From assembly GCF_014699135.1 (NCBI RefSeq), contig NZ_JACOFT010000005.1:291721-355720 (forward strand): a stretch of DNA of 64,000 nt, written 5' to 3'. The notes beneath the pieces are model-generated. The model was given only the letters and a program-made list of their open reading frames with translations, was not told where the DNA came from and searched no databases. Origin of the DNA: Cognatundibacterium aquatile. GTDB taxonomy: Bacteria; Pseudomonadota; Gammaproteobacteria; Burkholderiales; Burkholderiaceae_D. Positions within the stretch are counted from its first letter, which is position 1; each line of letters begins with the position of its first letter. Below, in pieces: positions 54,539 to 64,000 of this stretch. The translations under genes and the position numbers were made by a program.

Positions 54539-56419
54539 ATGGCAAAAACGATGAGCACTCAAAAAGCAACTCAAAGTCAGACAAGCCGCAACAGCGTCAA
54601 AAACGCGATTCATTATTCGATCATCCCCAAAGATTTAGCCGCTCACTTGTATCAGGTGACGCTGCACATCAGTCAGCCCGATCCTGAAGGACAGGTTGTC
54701 AGCTTGCCGGCATGGATACCCGGCAGTTACATGGTGCGTGAGTTTGCACGAAATATTGTGCAGATCAAGGCAAGTGCCGCCGGTAAAAAAGTGACTCTCA
54801 AAAAGCTCGACAAACATACCTGGCAGGCAGCTCCGTGCAAAACTGAACTGCTGATCAGTTATGACGTGTATGCATGGGATTTGTCGGTGCGCGCGGCGCA
54901 TCTCGATCAGTCACATGCTTTTTTTAACGGCACCAGCGTATTCCTGAGCGTACACGGGCAAGAGTTTTTACCGCACATTGTTGATATTCAACGTGCCGAT
55001 GCGCCCGCATGTAAGAGTTGGCGCGTCGCCACTTCTTTGCCTGAGTTGAAAGCCAAGCGTTATGGCTTTGGTACTTATATTGCCGCGAACTACGATGAGT
55101 TGGTCGATCACCCGGTCGAGTGCGGCGATTTCGCACTGGCGACATTTGAAGCGCACGGCGTGCCACATGATTTCGTCGTGACCGGAAAAGTGCCGAACAT
55201 GGACATGGAGCGCATGGTCGCTGATGTCAAAAAAATCTGTGAAAGCCAGATCGCATTTTTTGAGCCGCGTGCCAAAAAAGCGCCGATGGATCGCTACGTA
55301 TTTATGACGATGGTAGTCGGTGAAGGTTACGGTGGCCTGGAACATCGTGCGTCAACCGCCTTGATCTGTAACCGCACTGATATTCCGGTAAAACATCAGC
55401 CTGAGATGAGCGATGGTTATCGCGGCTTTTTAGGTTTGTGCAGCCATGAGTATTTCCATACGTGGAATGTCAAGCGCATTAAGCCTGCTGCATTTGCCAG
55501 TTACGATCTGCGTCAGGAAAACTACACTAGCCTGTTGTGGCTGTTTGAAGGTTTTACGAGTTATTACGATGATCTGATGCTGGTACGCGCTGGTTTGATC
55601 GATGAAGCAGCGTATCTGAAATTGCTGGCGCAGACTGTCAATAACGTCCATCGCGGTAGCGGGCGTCTTAAGCAAAGTGTGGCCGAATCCAGCTTTGATG
55701 CCTGGACGAAGTATTATCGTCAGGATGAAAATTCGCCGAATGCGATTGTCAGCTATTACACCAAAGGTTCACTGGTCGGGCTGGGCCTGGACCTGACGAT
55801 ACGTGCAGCAACTGGCGGAAAAAAATCGCTCGATGATGTGATGCGTGCTTTGTGGCAAAAGTATGGTCGTGATTTCTATGTCAATTTTGCGGCGGGAAAA
55901 CAGCAGGGCTTGGCCGAAGACGAAATCGAAACGATCATCGAAAAAGCGACTGGCGTGAATGTGCGCCGCTTCCTCGATAAGCATGTGCGCGGAACTGATG
56001 ATGTGCCGCTGGCGCAGTTGTTTGCAGAGTTCGGCATTACACTCGATGCTGGCAACAGCAACAGGTCTGCCAGTCTTGGCGTGAAAGTGGCACGCGATGC
56101 CAATGGCTGCAAGATCGCTCATGCGTATGAAGGTCGTGCCGCACATCTGGCGGGTTTATCTGCGAATGATATTCTGGTGGCGATTAACGGTTTGCGTGTG
56201 AGTGTCGCTGACGTTGGCGATAACCTCGCGGTGGCGATCGGGCGTTATCGCGTCGGCGATACGGTGGAAATTCACGCGTTCCGCCGTGATGAGTTGCTGG
56301 TCGTGAAAGCGAAATTGCAAACGGATGATGTGCCTGCAGTGAGCTTCAAAATTGAGAGTGACACCAAGGCCGTGTTAGCGACGGCAAGGCCCGCCTACCG
56401 TAAAGCAACGAAATCGTAA
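54539..56419 (+). CDS. M61 family metallopeptidase with PDZ domain
   Basis: From MAKTMSTQKATQSQ (54539) the protein has 626 residues. The M61 N-terminal part (AHLYQVTLHISQPDPEGQ) leads to the zinc site HEYFH in LCSHEYFHTWNVKRI, with the third ligand glutamate in LFEGFTSYYDDL. A C-terminal PDZ domain (AAHLAGLSANDILVAINGLRVS) may select substrates. A longer frame starts inside the previous gene but is unlikely. No export signal is clear, so a cytoplasmic glycyl aminopeptidase-type role is possible. Confidence 0.93.
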   Translation: MAKTMSTQKATQSQTSRNSVKNAIHYSIIPKDLAAHLYQVTLHISQPDPEGQVVSLPAWIPGSYMVREFARNIVQIKASAAGKKVTLKKLDKHTWQAAPCKTELLISYDVYAWDLSVRAAHLDQSHAFFNGTSVFLSVHGQEFLPHIVDIQRADAPACKSWRVATSLPELKAKRYGFGTYIAANYDELVDHPVECGDFALATFEAHGVPHDFVVTGKVPNMDMERMVADVKKICESQIAFFEPRAKKAPMDRYVFMTMVVGEGYGGLEHRASTALICNRTDIPVKHQPEMSDGYRGFLGLCSHEYFHTWNVKRIKPAAFASYDLRQENYTSLLWLFEGFTSYYDDLMLVRAGLIDEAAYLKLLAQTVNNVHRGSGRLKQSVAESSFDAWTKYYRQDENSPNAIVSYYTKGSLVGLGLDLTIRAATGGKKSLDDVMRALWQKYGRDFYVNFAAGKQQGLAEDEIETIIEKATGVNVRRFLDKHVRGTDDVPLAQLFAEFGITLDAGNSNRSASLGVKVARDANGCKIAHAYEGRAAHLAGLSANDILVAINGLRVSVADVGDNLAVAIGRYRVGDTVEIHAFRRDELLVVKAKLQTDDVPAVSFKIESDTKAVLATARPAYRKATKS

Positions 56420-56433
56420 GATCAGTATCGAAT

Positions 56434-56477
56434 AAAAAAAGCCGTTAGCGCAGAGATGACGCTAACGGCTTTTTTTC
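56434..56477. terminator. Strong bidirectional terminator
   Basis: GCCGTTAGCG (56441-56450) pairs with CGCTAACGGC (56460-56469), flanked by seven A and eight T. It ends the M61 gene and may also end the trp operon read from the other side. Confidence 0.95.
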
Positions 56478-56577
56478 TATTAGCAACGATCATGTCTCAG
56501 TATTCATGCGGCTTCTGGCAGGAAAATGCCTGGAAAGCCGCAGATTGATTAGGACATGCCGTCAGATGTGTATCGAT

Positions 56578-57378
56578 TCAGAAAAATAATTTCTGTAACT
56601 CTGCACCAGGATTTTCTGCCCGCATGAATGCTTCGCCGACCAGGAAGCCATGCACATCCGCAGCGCGCATTCGTTTTACGTCGTCAGGATTGAGGATGCC
56701 GGATTCGGAAATCACCAGTTTTTCCGGTGAGAGTTTCGGCAGTAAGCCCAGCGTCGTCTCCAGCGTCACATCAAAGGTGCGCAGGTTGCGGTTGTTAATA
56801 CCTAGCAGCGTGGTTTTCAGTTTAAGTGCCGCGTCCAGCTCTGCGCCATTGTGTACTTCGACCAGGACACCCATACCGAGTTCATGTGCACAGGCTTCGA
56901 GTTCTGCCATCAGACCATGATCGAGTGCGGCAACGATCAGCAAGATACAATCAGCGCCCCATTTTCTGGCCTGATATACCTGATACGGATCAATCATAAA
57001 ATCTTTGCGCAACGCCGGTAATGCACAGGCATTGCGTGCCTGCTGCAGATATTCCGGTGCGCCCTGAAAAAACTGCACGTCTGTCAACACGGATAAACAG
57101 GCCGCACCGTGCTGCTCGTAGCTTTTCGCGATGTCTGCCGGATTAAAATTTGGCCGGATTACGCCTTTGGAGGGCGAGGCTTTTTTGACTTCCGCAATCA
57201 CCGCAGGATTGCCCGCCGCAATTTTGCTGCGCAGTGCGGATTCAAAACCACGTAGTTGTGCGCGTGCTTCTTTGTCAGATTCGACTTCGTCACGCAGACT
57301 GATCAGCGACTGATATTTTTTTGCTGCCGCAATCTCATCTTTTTTGACTGCCAGGATGTTGTTAAGTATGTCCGACAT
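56578..57378 (-). CDS. trpC: Indole-3-glycerol phosphate synthase
   Basis: The 266-residue TIM-barrel protein has the conserved [46 protein letters not shown] and VISESGI stretches, including the catalytic lysines and glutamates. It closes the indole ring in tryptophan synthesis. It is last of trpE-G-D-C here, three bases after trpD. Confidence 0.98.
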   Translation of the reverse strand: MSDILNNILAVKKDEIAAAKKYQSLISLRDEVESDKEARAQLRGFESALRSKIAAGNPAVIAEVKKASPSKGVIRPNFNPADIAKSYEQHGAACLSVLTDVQFFQGAPEYLQQARNACALPALRKDFMIDPYQVYQARKWGADCILLIVAALDHGLMAELEACAHELGMGVLVEVHNGAELDAALKLKTTLLGINNRNLRTFDVTLETTLGLLPKLSPEKLVISESGILNPDDVKRMRAADVHGFLVGEAFMRAENPGAELQKLFF

Positions 57379-57381
57379 AAT

Positions 57382-58413
57382 TTACTTTCCGAGTTGCTGA
57401 GTGACCTGAATGAAGTGATCCATCTTGGCACGGGCAGCCCCTGACGCGATCGCTTCTTGCGCCTTCTTGACGCCGTCGGCAATCGAGCTGGCAACGCCCG
57501 CGCCGTATAAAGCGGCACCGGCATTCAGGCTGACGATATCTTTCGCGGCACCGCTGACATTGTTCAGCACTTCCAATACTTTTTCGCGCGATTCTTCCGC
57601 ACCTGAGACACGCAGATTCCGGCTAGATACCATTTGCAGGCCAAAGTCTTCCGGATGAATATCGTATTCGCGGATTTCACCATCGACCAGTTCGCCGACC
57701 ATCGTCGGTGCACCGAGCGACACTTCATCCATATTGTCGCGACCCCACACGACCAGCGCATGTTTGGCGCCCAGCCGCTGCAACACGCGCACCTGAATAC
57801 CGACCAGATCCGGATGGAATACACCCATGAGAATATTTGGTGCGCCTGCCGGATTCGTCAGCGGGCCGAGGATGTTAAAGATGGTGCGCACACCCAGTTC
57901 GCGACGGACTGGTGCCGCATGTTTCATCGCACCGTGATGGTTCGGTGCAAACATAAAACCGATGCCGGTCTGAGCTACGGATTGTGCAATTTGTTCTGGA
58001 TTCAGGTTGATGTTAACACCCAGCGCTTCTAGCACGTCTGCGCTGCCAGATGATGAAGAAACGCTGCGTCCGCCGTGCTTGGCGACGCGCGCTCCGGCGG
58101 CGGCAGTCACAAACATCGAGGTGGTGGAAATATTGAAGGTATTCGCGCCATCGCCGCCAGTGCCGACGATATCGATCATATTTTCGGTATTGACCAATGG
58201 CACTTTGGTCGAGAATTCGCGCATGACTTGTGCCGCTGCGGTGATTTCACCTATGCTTTCTTTTTTGACGCGCAGACCTATCGTTAATGCGGCGATCATC
58301 AGTGGCGACATTTCACCGCCCATGATTTTGCGGAACAGATACAGCATTTCGTCATGGAATATTTCGCGGTGTTCGATCAGACGTGTCAAAGCTTCTTGCT
58401 GAGAAATGGTCAT
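57382..58413 (-). CDS. trpD: Anthranilate phosphoribosyltransferase
   Basis: The 343-residue protein has the PRPP-binding [16 protein letters not shown], the [18 protein letters not shown] stretch and a C-terminal glycine-rich part. It joins anthranilate to PRPP. Its start overlaps trpG by four bases (ATGA). Confidence 0.98.
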   Translation of the reverse strand: MTISQQEALTRLIEHREIFHDEMLYLFRKIMGGEMSPLMIAALTIGLRVKKESIGEITAAAQVMREFSTKVPLVNTENMIDIVGTGGDGANTFNISTTSMFVTAAAGARVAKHGGRSVSSSSGSADVLEALGVNINLNPEQIAQSVAQTGIGFMFAPNHHGAMKHAAPVRRELGVRTIFNILGPLTNPAGAPNILMGVFHPDLVGIQVRVLQRLGAKHALVVWGRDNMDEVSLGAPTMVGELVDGEIREYDIHPEDFGLQMVSSRNLRVSGAEESREKVLEVLNNVSGAAKDIVSLNAGAALYGAGVASSIADGVKKAQEAIASGAARAKMDHFIQVTQQLGK

Positions 58414-58982
58414 TGTGCTGCTCCGGTCAGAAAGTTTTTCAACAGAGCATGGCCATGCTCTGAGAGGATGGATTCGGGGTGGAATTGCACGCCTTGCAGA
58501 TTGAATTCTTTGTGACGCACACCCATGATTTCGCCATCGTCAGTCCAGGCGGTGACTTCCAGGCAATCGGGTAGCGTAGCGCGTTCAATCGCCAGCGAGT
58601 GATAGCGGATAACGGTGTAAGGGCTGGGTAAATTCTTAAAGACGCCCACGCCGGTGTGTGCAATCATCGACGTCTTGCCATGCATGACTTGCTTGGCGCG
58701 GATGATATTGCCGCCAAATGCAGCACCGATACTTTGATGACCAAGGCAGACGCCGAGAATAGGAATCTGGCCGGCAAAACGTTCGATGACAGGAATAGAA
58801 ATACCAGCTTCATGCGGCGTGCATGGTCCCGGCGAAATGCAGATGTGATCCGGCTTTAATGCGGCGATTTCGTCCAGTGTGATTTCATCATTGCGGTAGG
58901 TGCGCACATCTTCACCCAGCTCGGCAAAATACTGCACGAGGTTGTAAGTGAAGGAATCATAGTTATCGATCATCAGCAGCAT
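58410..58982 (-). CDS. trpG: Anthranilate synthase glutamine amidotransferase subunit
   Basis: The 190-residue protein has the class I amidotransferase triad: cysteine in [15 protein letters not shown] and the C-terminal HPESIL with histidine and glutamate. It begins [18 protein letters not shown]. It supplies ammonia to TrpE. It starts directly after the trpE stop with no gap. It may also serve folate synthesis, as in some bacteria. Confidence 0.97.
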   Translation of the reverse strand: MLLMIDNYDSFTYNLVQYFAELGEDVRTYRNDEITLDEIAALKPDHICISPGPCTPHEAGISIPVIERFAGQIPILGVCLGHQSIGAAFGGNIIRAKQVMHGKTSMIAHTGVGVFKNLPSPYTVIRYHSLAIERATLPDCLEVTAWTDDGEIMGVRHKEFNLQGVQFHPESILSEHGHALLKNFLTGAAQ

Positions 58983-60479
58983 TTAAATTTCTCCGTCCAG
59001 ACCATCTTGTACTTGTTCGGCAGCGCGCAAAACTGCGCGCGCCTTGTTTTCTGTTTCCTGCCATTCCATTTCCGGTACTGAATCCGCCACCACGCCCGCC
59101 GCAGCCTGCACATACAACATGCCGTCTTTCAGTACGCCGGTGCGAATCGCGATCGCCAGATCCATCTCGCCGCCGAACGACAGATAACCGCAAGCCCCGC
59201 CATAGATGCCGCGTTTGACTGGTTCGAGTTCATCGATCAACTCCATGGCACGCACCTTTGGCGCGCCGGACAAGGTACCGGCAGGGAAGGTCGCTTTCAG
59301 CACATCGAGATTCGATAATTGTGGTTGCAATGTCCCTTCGACATTCGACACGATGTGCTGTACATGCGAGTATTTTTCAATGACCATCTGATCCGTTACC
59401 TTGACGCTGCCAGTCGTAGCGATGCGGCCGATATCATTGCGTGCGAGATCAATCAGCATTACGTGTTCGGCGATTTCTTTGGGATCAGCCAGCAATTCTT
59501 TGGCGAGTTCAGCATCGCGCTCAGGTGTTGCACCGCGCGGACGCGTACCGGCGAGCGGACGTATCGTGACTTTGCGTGAACCATCATTCAGGCTTTCGTT
59601 GCGTACCAAAATTTCCGGCGATGCACCGATGATCTGCATGTCGCCGAAATTGTAGAAATACATATACGGTGACGGATTCAGTGAGCGCAGTGCGCGATAC
59701 AGTGAGAGCGGCGAATCAACATAAGGTTTCTTGATGCGCTGCCCGACCTGCACCTGCATCAGATCGCCAGCCATGATGTATTCCTTGGCTTTTTCAACGG
59801 CTTTTAAATAATCTTCTTTCGCGAAATCGCGTATGGATTCGGTGCGCACCGAGGCGGATGTAACGGGCGCATCAACGCTGCGACGTAACATCGCACGCAA
59901 ATCTTTCAAACGCTGGCGCGCTTTCGACCATGCTTCGGCTTGCGTAGGATCGGCATACACAATCAGATACAGCTTGCCTGATACATTATCGATGACCGCT
60001 AATTCTTCTGTCACCAGTAACTGAATTTCCGGCAGACCAAGATCATCTTTGGGCGCGCTGTGTGCGAGGCGTTTTTCGACATGGCGTACCGCATCGTAAC
60101 CAAAGTAACCGGCGAGTCCGCCGCAAAAACGTGGCATGCCGGGACGTAACGCTACTTTGAAACGGCTTTGAAATTCTGCGATGAAATCGAGCGGATTGCC
60201 GTGATACGTTTCGATGATTTCGCCATTTCTGACGATTTCTACTTTTTCACCGTAGCTGCGCAACAGCGTATTGGCAGGCAGGCCGATGAAGGAATAACGC
60301 CCGAAACGTTCGCCACCCATGACGGATTCGAGCAGGAAAGTGTTTTTGCCCGCGTTCTGGGTCTGAGCAAGTTTCAGGTACAGGGTCAGTGGAGTTTCCA
60401 GATCAGCGAATGCTTCCGCAATCATCGGAATACGGTTGTAGCCTTGCGCGGCCAGCGATTTGAATTCGAGTTCGGTCAT
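58983..60479 (-). CDS. trpE: Anthranilate synthase component I
   Basis: The 498-residue protein has the LLES feedback motif (FLLESVMGGERFGRYSF) that binds tryptophan, and the chorismate-binding core (IRPLAGTRPRGATPERD, LIDLARNDIGRIA, TFPAGTLSGAPKVRAMELID). It converts chorismate and ammonia to anthranilate. It follows gph with a 270-base gap that may hold a leader; no clear tandem-Trp leader peptide is seen there. Confidence 0.98.
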   Translation of the reverse strand: MTELEFKSLAAQGYNRIPMIAEAFADLETPLTLYLKLAQTQNAGKNTFLLESVMGGERFGRYSFIGLPANTLLRSYGEKVEIVRNGEIIETYHGNPLDFIAEFQSRFKVALRPGMPRFCGGLAGYFGYDAVRHVEKRLAHSAPKDDLGLPEIQLLVTEELAVIDNVSGKLYLIVYADPTQAEAWSKARQRLKDLRAMLRRSVDAPVTSASVRTESIRDFAKEDYLKAVEKAKEYIMAGDLMQVQVGQRIKKPYVDSPLSLYRALRSLNPSPYMYFYNFGDMQIIGASPEILVRNESLNDGSRKVTIRPLAGTRPRGATPERDAELAKELLADPKEIAEHVMLIDLARNDIGRIATTGSVKVTDQMVIEKYSHVQHIVSNVEGTLQPQLSNLDVLKATFPAGTLSGAPKVRAMELIDELEPVKRGIYGGACGYLSFGGEMDLAIAIRTGVLKDGMLYVQAAAGVVADSVPEMEWQETENKARAVLRAAEQVQDGLDGEI

Positions 60480-60749
60480 GGTTTTCTTTCAGCCGTCAGC
60501 CATAGCTCGCGATGCTTGCAGACACAGAAAACGAGCAAAACGACTCGCATCTTGAGTAAGGACGGATAAGACAGATTGATAAAACAAGCGACAAGTCGTG
60601 CGGAGGATGTGCAGAGCCAGTCGCGGCATTCCAGGATTAAGAGGATTGCCAGCGTCGCCATAGCCAGGCCTCAAAGGCACCTGGTGTTATTTCGGGACGT
60701 TTGTTTTCGGGAAACATTCGTGAGTGGAATGAAAGTGATTAATGTCGAA

Positions 60750-61433
60750 TTAATGTTGATTTTCTGTCGCCAGCAGTCGTGCCGCTTCCAACAGTGTGCC
60801 GACTATACCATCACTTTGAATCGTTTGTACAGCCTCGCCGTGGTTGTAACCATAAGGCACTGTGAGTACCGGGCAGCCTGCTGCGCGCGCCGCGATGGCG
60901 TCATTGCTGGAGTCGCCGATAGCCAGAATGTGTGATGGCGCGATGCCAAACTTTTTGCTGACTTCAAGCAATGGTAGCGGATCTGGTTTTTTTCGAGGGA
61001 AGGAATCACCGCCGAAAGTCAGTTCAAAATAGGAAGACAAGCCCTTTTTCTGCATCAGGGGAATGGCGAAAGCGAGCGGCTTGTTTGTGACGCATGCCAG
61101 CCGCAGATGCATCGCCTGCATTGCTTGCAAACCCTCGATGACTTCTGGATACAACGTGCTGTGATCGCCATTGATGTCGAGATAATGCCGCTGGTAAGAT
61201 GCCATCCCTTGCGCAAAATGTTGTTGCACTCCCGCTTCATCGAAATCCAGACTCAGGACACGGGTGATCAGATTTTCCGAGCCTTTACCGACCATAGATT
61301 TCACCATGGCTAGCGTTATTGGCGTCAGGGAAAAATCATTCCGCATACGATTAATCGCGACCAGAAAATCCGGTGCGGTATCGAGCATGGTGCCATCGAG
61401 ATCAATGATGACGGCGTTGATATTGTTAAACAT
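60750..61433 (-). CDS. gph: Phosphoglycolate phosphatase (HAD family)
   Basis: From MFNNINAVIIDLDGTMLDTA (61433) the protein has 227 residues. HAD motifs are DLDGTMLDT with two aspartates, RLACVTNKP, the lysine region FPRKKPDPLPLLEVS and ILAIGDSSNDAIAARAAG. It removes phosphate from 2-phosphoglycolate. It sits in the rpe-gph-trp order typical of betaproteobacteria. The frame is open 15 codons upstream; no strong ribosome site decides the start. Confidence 0.93.
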   Translation of the reverse strand: MFNNINAVIIDLDGTMLDTAPDFLVAINRMRNDFSLTPITLAMVKSMVGKGSENLITRVLSLDFDEAGVQQHFAQGMASYQRHYLDINGDHSTLYPEVIEGLQAMQAMHLRLACVTNKPLAFAIPLMQKKGLSSYFELTFGGDSFPRKKPDPLPLLEVSKKFGIAPSHILAIGDSSNDAIAARAAGCPVLTVPYGYNHGEAVQTIQSDGIVGTLLEAARLLATENQH

Positions 61434-61539
61434 GGCGTTGTCTGTGGAATATCTGAATAACCATGCGGTTCCTGGCACAAATTGACGCCACGAGCCGTAT
61501 GGTTATTGAGTGTCTGGAACGTAAGCGGTGAATGACGGG

Positions 61540-62205
61540 TCAGACTTTACCGAGTTCTGTGCGCATGGCGTCAATGACGGCCTTGTAGTCTGGCTTGCCA
61601 AATATCGCTGAACCGGCAACAAACGTATCTGCACCTGCTGCTGCGATCTCGCGGATATTGTCTATCTTCACGCCACCATCGACTTGCAGCATGATGTCGC
61701 GACCGGATTCGTCAATTAATTTGCGTACCGCGGCGATTTTTTTCAATGTGTGCGGAATAAACGATTGACCGCCGAAGCCGGGGTTGACTGACATTAACAG
61801 GATCAGATCCAGCTTATCCATGACATGTTCTAACACATGCAAGGGTGTCGCAGGATTGAACACCAGACCGGCTTTGCAGCCGTGATCGCGGATTAATTGC
61901 AGACTACGGTCGATATGCTCGGAGCCTTCCGGGTGAAAGCTGATGATATTCGCGCCAGCTTTGGCAAAATCGGGAATGATGCGATCGACAGGTTTTACCA
62001 TCAGATGAACATCAATCGGCACCTGCACATGTGGGCGTATCGCTTCGCAGACCAACGGGCCTATGGTCAGATTCGGGACGTAATGGTTATCCATGACGTC
62101 GAAGTGAATCATGTCGGCACCGGCAGCGACGACATTGCGCACTTCCTCGCCCAATCGGGCAAAGTCGGCGGATAAAATACTGGGGGCAATTCGGTAGGTT
62201 GTCAT
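61540..62205 (-). CDS. rpe: Ribulose-phosphate 3-epimerase
   Basis: Starting at [21 protein letters not shown] (62205), the protein has 221 residues. It shows [47 protein letters not shown] and [10 protein letters not shown], carrying the metal-binding histidines and aspartates. It interconverts ribulose-5-P and xylulose-5-P. The frame continues upstream into unlikely sequence. Confidence 0.97.
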   Translation of the reverse strand: MTTYRIAPSILSADFARLGEEVRNVVAAGADMIHFDVMDNHYVPNLTIGPLVCEAIRPHVQVPIDVHLMVKPVDRIIPDFAKAGANIISFHPEGSEHIDRSLQLIRDHGCKAGLVFNPATPLHVLEHVMDKLDLILLMSVNPGFGGQSFIPHTLKKIAAVRKLIDESGRDIMLQVDGGVKIDNIREIAAAGADTFVAGSAIFGKPDYKAVIDAMRTELGKV

Positions 62206-62322
62206 GGCAATGGTCTTGCAAAAGGAAAGATGCGCTATTTTACCTTGCGCCATCCATGTCGTCTTTGTGATCCTCTGGCACAATAGAGATTCAATTGCAG
62301 TTGATAAAGAAAAGAGGAGACT

Positions 62323-62697
62323 GTGGCAGCCTACGAAATGAGTGTGTCCGTTGTGACACAGTATTTACAAGAGCAATCCAATCCGGATCAGGCGAATTTT
62401 GTGTTTGCTTACACCATAACGATTAAGAATACGGGGACGGTGTCAGCGCAGGTAATTTCGCGTCACTGGATTATTACAGATGCAAAGAATCATATTGAAG
62501 AGGTAAAAGGGCTGGGGGTGGTCGGGCATCAGCCGTTTTTGGCGCCAGGACAAAGTTTTGAATACACCAGCGGCAGTTCCTTAACGACGCCGCAGGGAAG
62601 CATGAAAGGTTCGTATTTCTGCGTGGCGGAAGATGGACATCGTTTCGAGGTCGAGATTCCTGAGTTTGTGCTCTCTATTCCCCGTACCTTGCATTAA
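62323..62697 (+). CDS. apaG: Co2+/Mg2+ efflux protein ApaG
   Basis: A GTG start at 62323 with GAGGAG four bases upstream gives 124 residues. The ApaG fold is shown by [56 protein letters not shown] and [13 protein letters not shown]. ApaG proteins have an Fn3-like beta sandwich and bind polyphosphate nucleotides; their role is still debated. It is divergent from rpe. Confidence 0.96.
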   Translation: MAAYEMSVSVVTQYLQEQSNPDQANFVFAYTITIKNTGTVSAQVISRHWIITDAKNHIEEVKGLGVVGHQPFLAPGQSFEYTSGSSLTTPQGSMKGSYFCVAEDGHRFEVEIPEFVLSIPRTLH

Positions 62698-62802
62698 TAG
62701 GGTGGCGTGCGCTGCCTTGCGATACGGATCGTACGGTTCCACTATAGTTGGCATGTCGTGAAAAACTGCGCGCCAGTTTTTTAATAAATAATGTGATGAA
62801 GT

Positions 62803-62943
62803 TCAGTTGCTGTCGTTCTTACTGTCAGTTTGTTCTTCAATGCGCGGTTTGTTTTCCGGGCGTCGTCCGGAAAACATGGTCCACCATACGATAAAGATCA
62901 ATATTAAGAGCGCCATTCCGGCTTCTAATAACAATAACCACAT
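62803..62943 (-). CDS. Small single-helix membrane protein, 46 residues
   Basis: An ATG at 62943 with AAAGGAAA at seven bases opens a 46-codon frame. It begins with a membrane helix (MWLLLLEAGMALLILIFIVWW) and ends with a charged tail (RRPENKPRIEEQTDSKND). The frame is open further upstream, but that part overlaps the divergent enoyl-CoA hydratase start. Similar tiny membrane proteins occur beside housekeeping genes in Burkholderiales; function unknown. Confidence 0.7.
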   Translation of the reverse strand: MWLLLLEAGMALLILIFIVWWTMFSGRRPENKPRIEEQTDSKNDSN

Positions 62944-63058
62944 AGATTTCCTTTGATTACAATCTGGCTGTTCTGTAAACAGATAAGCTGGATTGTTTGA
63001 GTAATTTAGCCTTGCCGCGCTGAGCGGCACATCCATTGACACTATATAGGAGACTTCC

Positions 63059-63835
63059 ATGGAATTCGAATGCATATTAGTAGAGACAAAAGAGAAGGTT
63101 GGACTGATTACTCTCAATCGCCCGAAGGCATTGAATGCGCTGAATGATCAGGTGATGAATGAATTAGGCGTTGCTTTAAAAGCGTTTGACCAGAATGATG
63201 CGATCCAATGTATCGTTATTACCGGAAGTCAGAAGGCATTTGCTGCTGGTGCAGATATTGCCGCAATGGCGAACTACACGTTCATGGATGCTTATAAAGG
63301 TGATTACATCACGCGCAATTGGGAAACTATTCGCCAGATTCGCAAACCAGTCATTGCTGCCGTGGCAGGTTATGCCTTGGGCGGTGGTTGTGAATTGGCG
63401 ATGATGTGTGATTTCATCATTGCTGCTGATAACGCAAAATTTGGGCAGCCCGAAGTTAAGTTAGGAACCTTGCCAGGCGCTGGCGGTACTCAGCGTTTGC
63501 CGCGTGCAATATCGAAAGCGAAGGCGATGGATATGTGCCTGACCGCACGCATGATGGATGCGGAAGAAGCAGAACGCGCTGGATTGGTCTCGCGCATTGT
63601 TCCGGTAGATATGTTGCTGGAAGAAGCGCTGTCAGCGGCGAACACGATTGCCAGCATGTCGCTGCCTATCATTATGATGATTAAGGAATCTGTTAATCGC
63701 GCTTACGAAACCACTTTGTCGGAAGGCGTGCATTTTGAACGCCGCTTGTTTCATTCAAGTTTCGGAACCGAAGATCAGAAGGAAGGCATGAAAGCATTCC
63801 TGGAAAAACGTACGCCGGAATTTAAGAATCAATAA
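63059..63835 (+). CDS. Enoyl-CoA hydratase
   Basis: The 258-residue protein belongs to the crotonase family: oxyanion-hole strands in [17 protein letters not shown] and [19 protein letters not shown], and the catalytic glutamates in [21 protein letters not shown]. It hydrates enoyl-CoA in fatty-acid breakdown. AGGAG lies seven bases before the ATG. It is transcribed alone. Confidence 0.96.
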   Translation: MEFECILVETKEKVGLITLNRPKALNALNDQVMNELGVALKAFDQNDAIQCIVITGSQKAFAAGADIAAMANYTFMDAYKGDYITRNWETIRQIRKPVIAAVAGYALGGGCELAMMCDFIIAADNAKFGQPEVKLGTLPGAGGTQRLPRAISKAKAMDMCLTARMMDAEEAERAGLVSRIVPVDMLLEEALSAANTIASMSLPIIMMIKESVNRAYETTLSEGVHFERRLFHSSFGTEDQKEGMKAFLEKRTPEFKNQ

Positions 63836-63859
63836 ATTATAAATAATTTGCGAGTTTCA

Positions 63860-63888
63860 TTGCGAATTGAGGAAGGTTTTGCTATAGT
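63860..63888 (+). promoter_or_regulatory. Sigma-70 promoter of a leader RNA
   Basis: TTGCGA (63860-63865), a 17-base spacer and TATAGT (63883-63888) form a good promoter. The predicted start falls just before a structured leader. Confidence 0.7.
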
Positions 63889-64000
63889 TCGGCTCCCGCT
63901 GAAAGGCGGGGGAAGAAAGTGAAGCGCTGCAAGTAAAAAAGCAGCCCGCACAGTCAACAGACCGAAGTCAGGCCAAGTGATCCGATTGGTGCCCGCACAA
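63889..64000 (+). ncRNA. Structured leader, candidate cobalamin riboswitch (cut by window end)
   Basis: Just after a good promoter come a hairpin CCCGC (63895-63899) / GCGGG (63906-63910), a second hairpin GCTGC / GCAGC (63926-63945), then GCAGCCCGCACAGT and ACCGAAGTCAGG. The order and wording resemble the cobalamin riboswitch: P2 arm, a GCTGCCCCCGCAACTGT-like box, then a CCGAAGTCAGG stretch near the end. The AGGGAA-GGTG core is poorly matched, so the call is tentative. If true, the next gene off the window should be a TonB-dependent transporter or a cobalamin gene. Confidence 0.4.

Noticed and set aside
60476..60661. 61-codon frame before trpE, considered as a trp leader peptide
   Set aside because: It has scattered tryptophans rather than adjacent Trp codons, overlaps the trpE start, and no clear attenuator stem is visible.
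63889..64000. SAH riboswitch, suggested by GAAGCGCTGCAAG
   Set aside because: The surrounding conserved GAGGAGCGCTGC and CCAGGCTCGG boxes are absent; the cobalamin pattern fits better.
63860..64000. Ribosomal RNA promoter and leader
   Set aside because: No boxA-like antitermination sequence or 16S start is seen before the window ends; the boxes match a riboswitch better.
1..64000. CRISPR arrays and complete insertion sequences
   Set aside because: No regularly spaced 23-40 base repeats and no transposase gene were seen.

Overview
The window looks like a piece of chromosome from a betaproteobacterium of the order Burkholderiales, probably Oxalobacteraceae (Undibacterium/Herminiimonas-like). 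The reasons are the near-balanced base composition, the rpe-gph-trpE-trpG-trpD-trpC order, the minC-minD-minE cluster, hemA-prfA-prmC, ApaG, Tex and several families typical of that order. Family names are assigned by reading motifs and remembered family features; no database search was possible.

Layout. 1-5 kb: 3' part of an S9 peptidase, a phytase-like lipoprotein, ubiX and a monothiol glutaredoxin. 5-17 kb: an accessory-looking stretch holding a small secreted protein, a gene broken by a frameshift, an AT-rich OLD-family nuclease, tex, a secreted alpha/beta hydrolase, a four-gene envelope locus (COG3014 lipoprotein, YcfL-like, LpoB-like, CsgG-like), an LprI-like protein, a 42-residue lysine-rich protein and a GNAT enzyme. 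17-21 kb: dsbB and the hemA-prfA-prmC group. 21-26 kb: a response regulator, a LysM/FecR protein and a CHASE2 histidine kinase in one operon. 26-28 kb: minCDE. 28-38 kb: a sulfur-scavenging cluster with two ABC importers, a flavin monooxygenase, an SfnB/DszC-type oxidoreductase and, divergently, metY. 38-48 kb: acyl-CoA ligase, MFS exporter, LysR regulator, a membrane-rhodanese fusion, OsmC, DoxX, pirin and a TPM-TPM-LemA operon. 48-51 kb: a decayed island next to tRNA-Phe with a multiply frameshifted integrase and a membrane TPR gene broken at a C8 tract. 51-64 kb: UbiH-type hydroxylase, dsbC, a nucleotidyltransferase, DUF3429, an M61 peptidase, trpEGDC, gph, rpe, apaG, a small membrane protein and enoyl-CoA hydratase. 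The right edge has a good promoter followed by a structured leader that resembles a cobalamin riboswitch.

The most unusual signal is an intergenic repeat family found only in the first 16 kb. Four copies, all in the same orientation, each carry two GGAGTAT boxes exactly 62 or 63 bp apart. In three copies an AAGGG box starts a fixed distance before the second GGAGTAT. The second site is a near-palindrome of the form TACT-N6-AGTA. The copies lie at gene ends as well as gene starts, so they may be a mobile or structural element, a paired protein-binding site, or a small RNA. Other points worth following are the two frameshifted genes (one at a homopolymer), several short tandem repeats and inverted repeats near gene starts, and the short MetN lacking its usual C-terminal sensor domain within the sulfur cluster.
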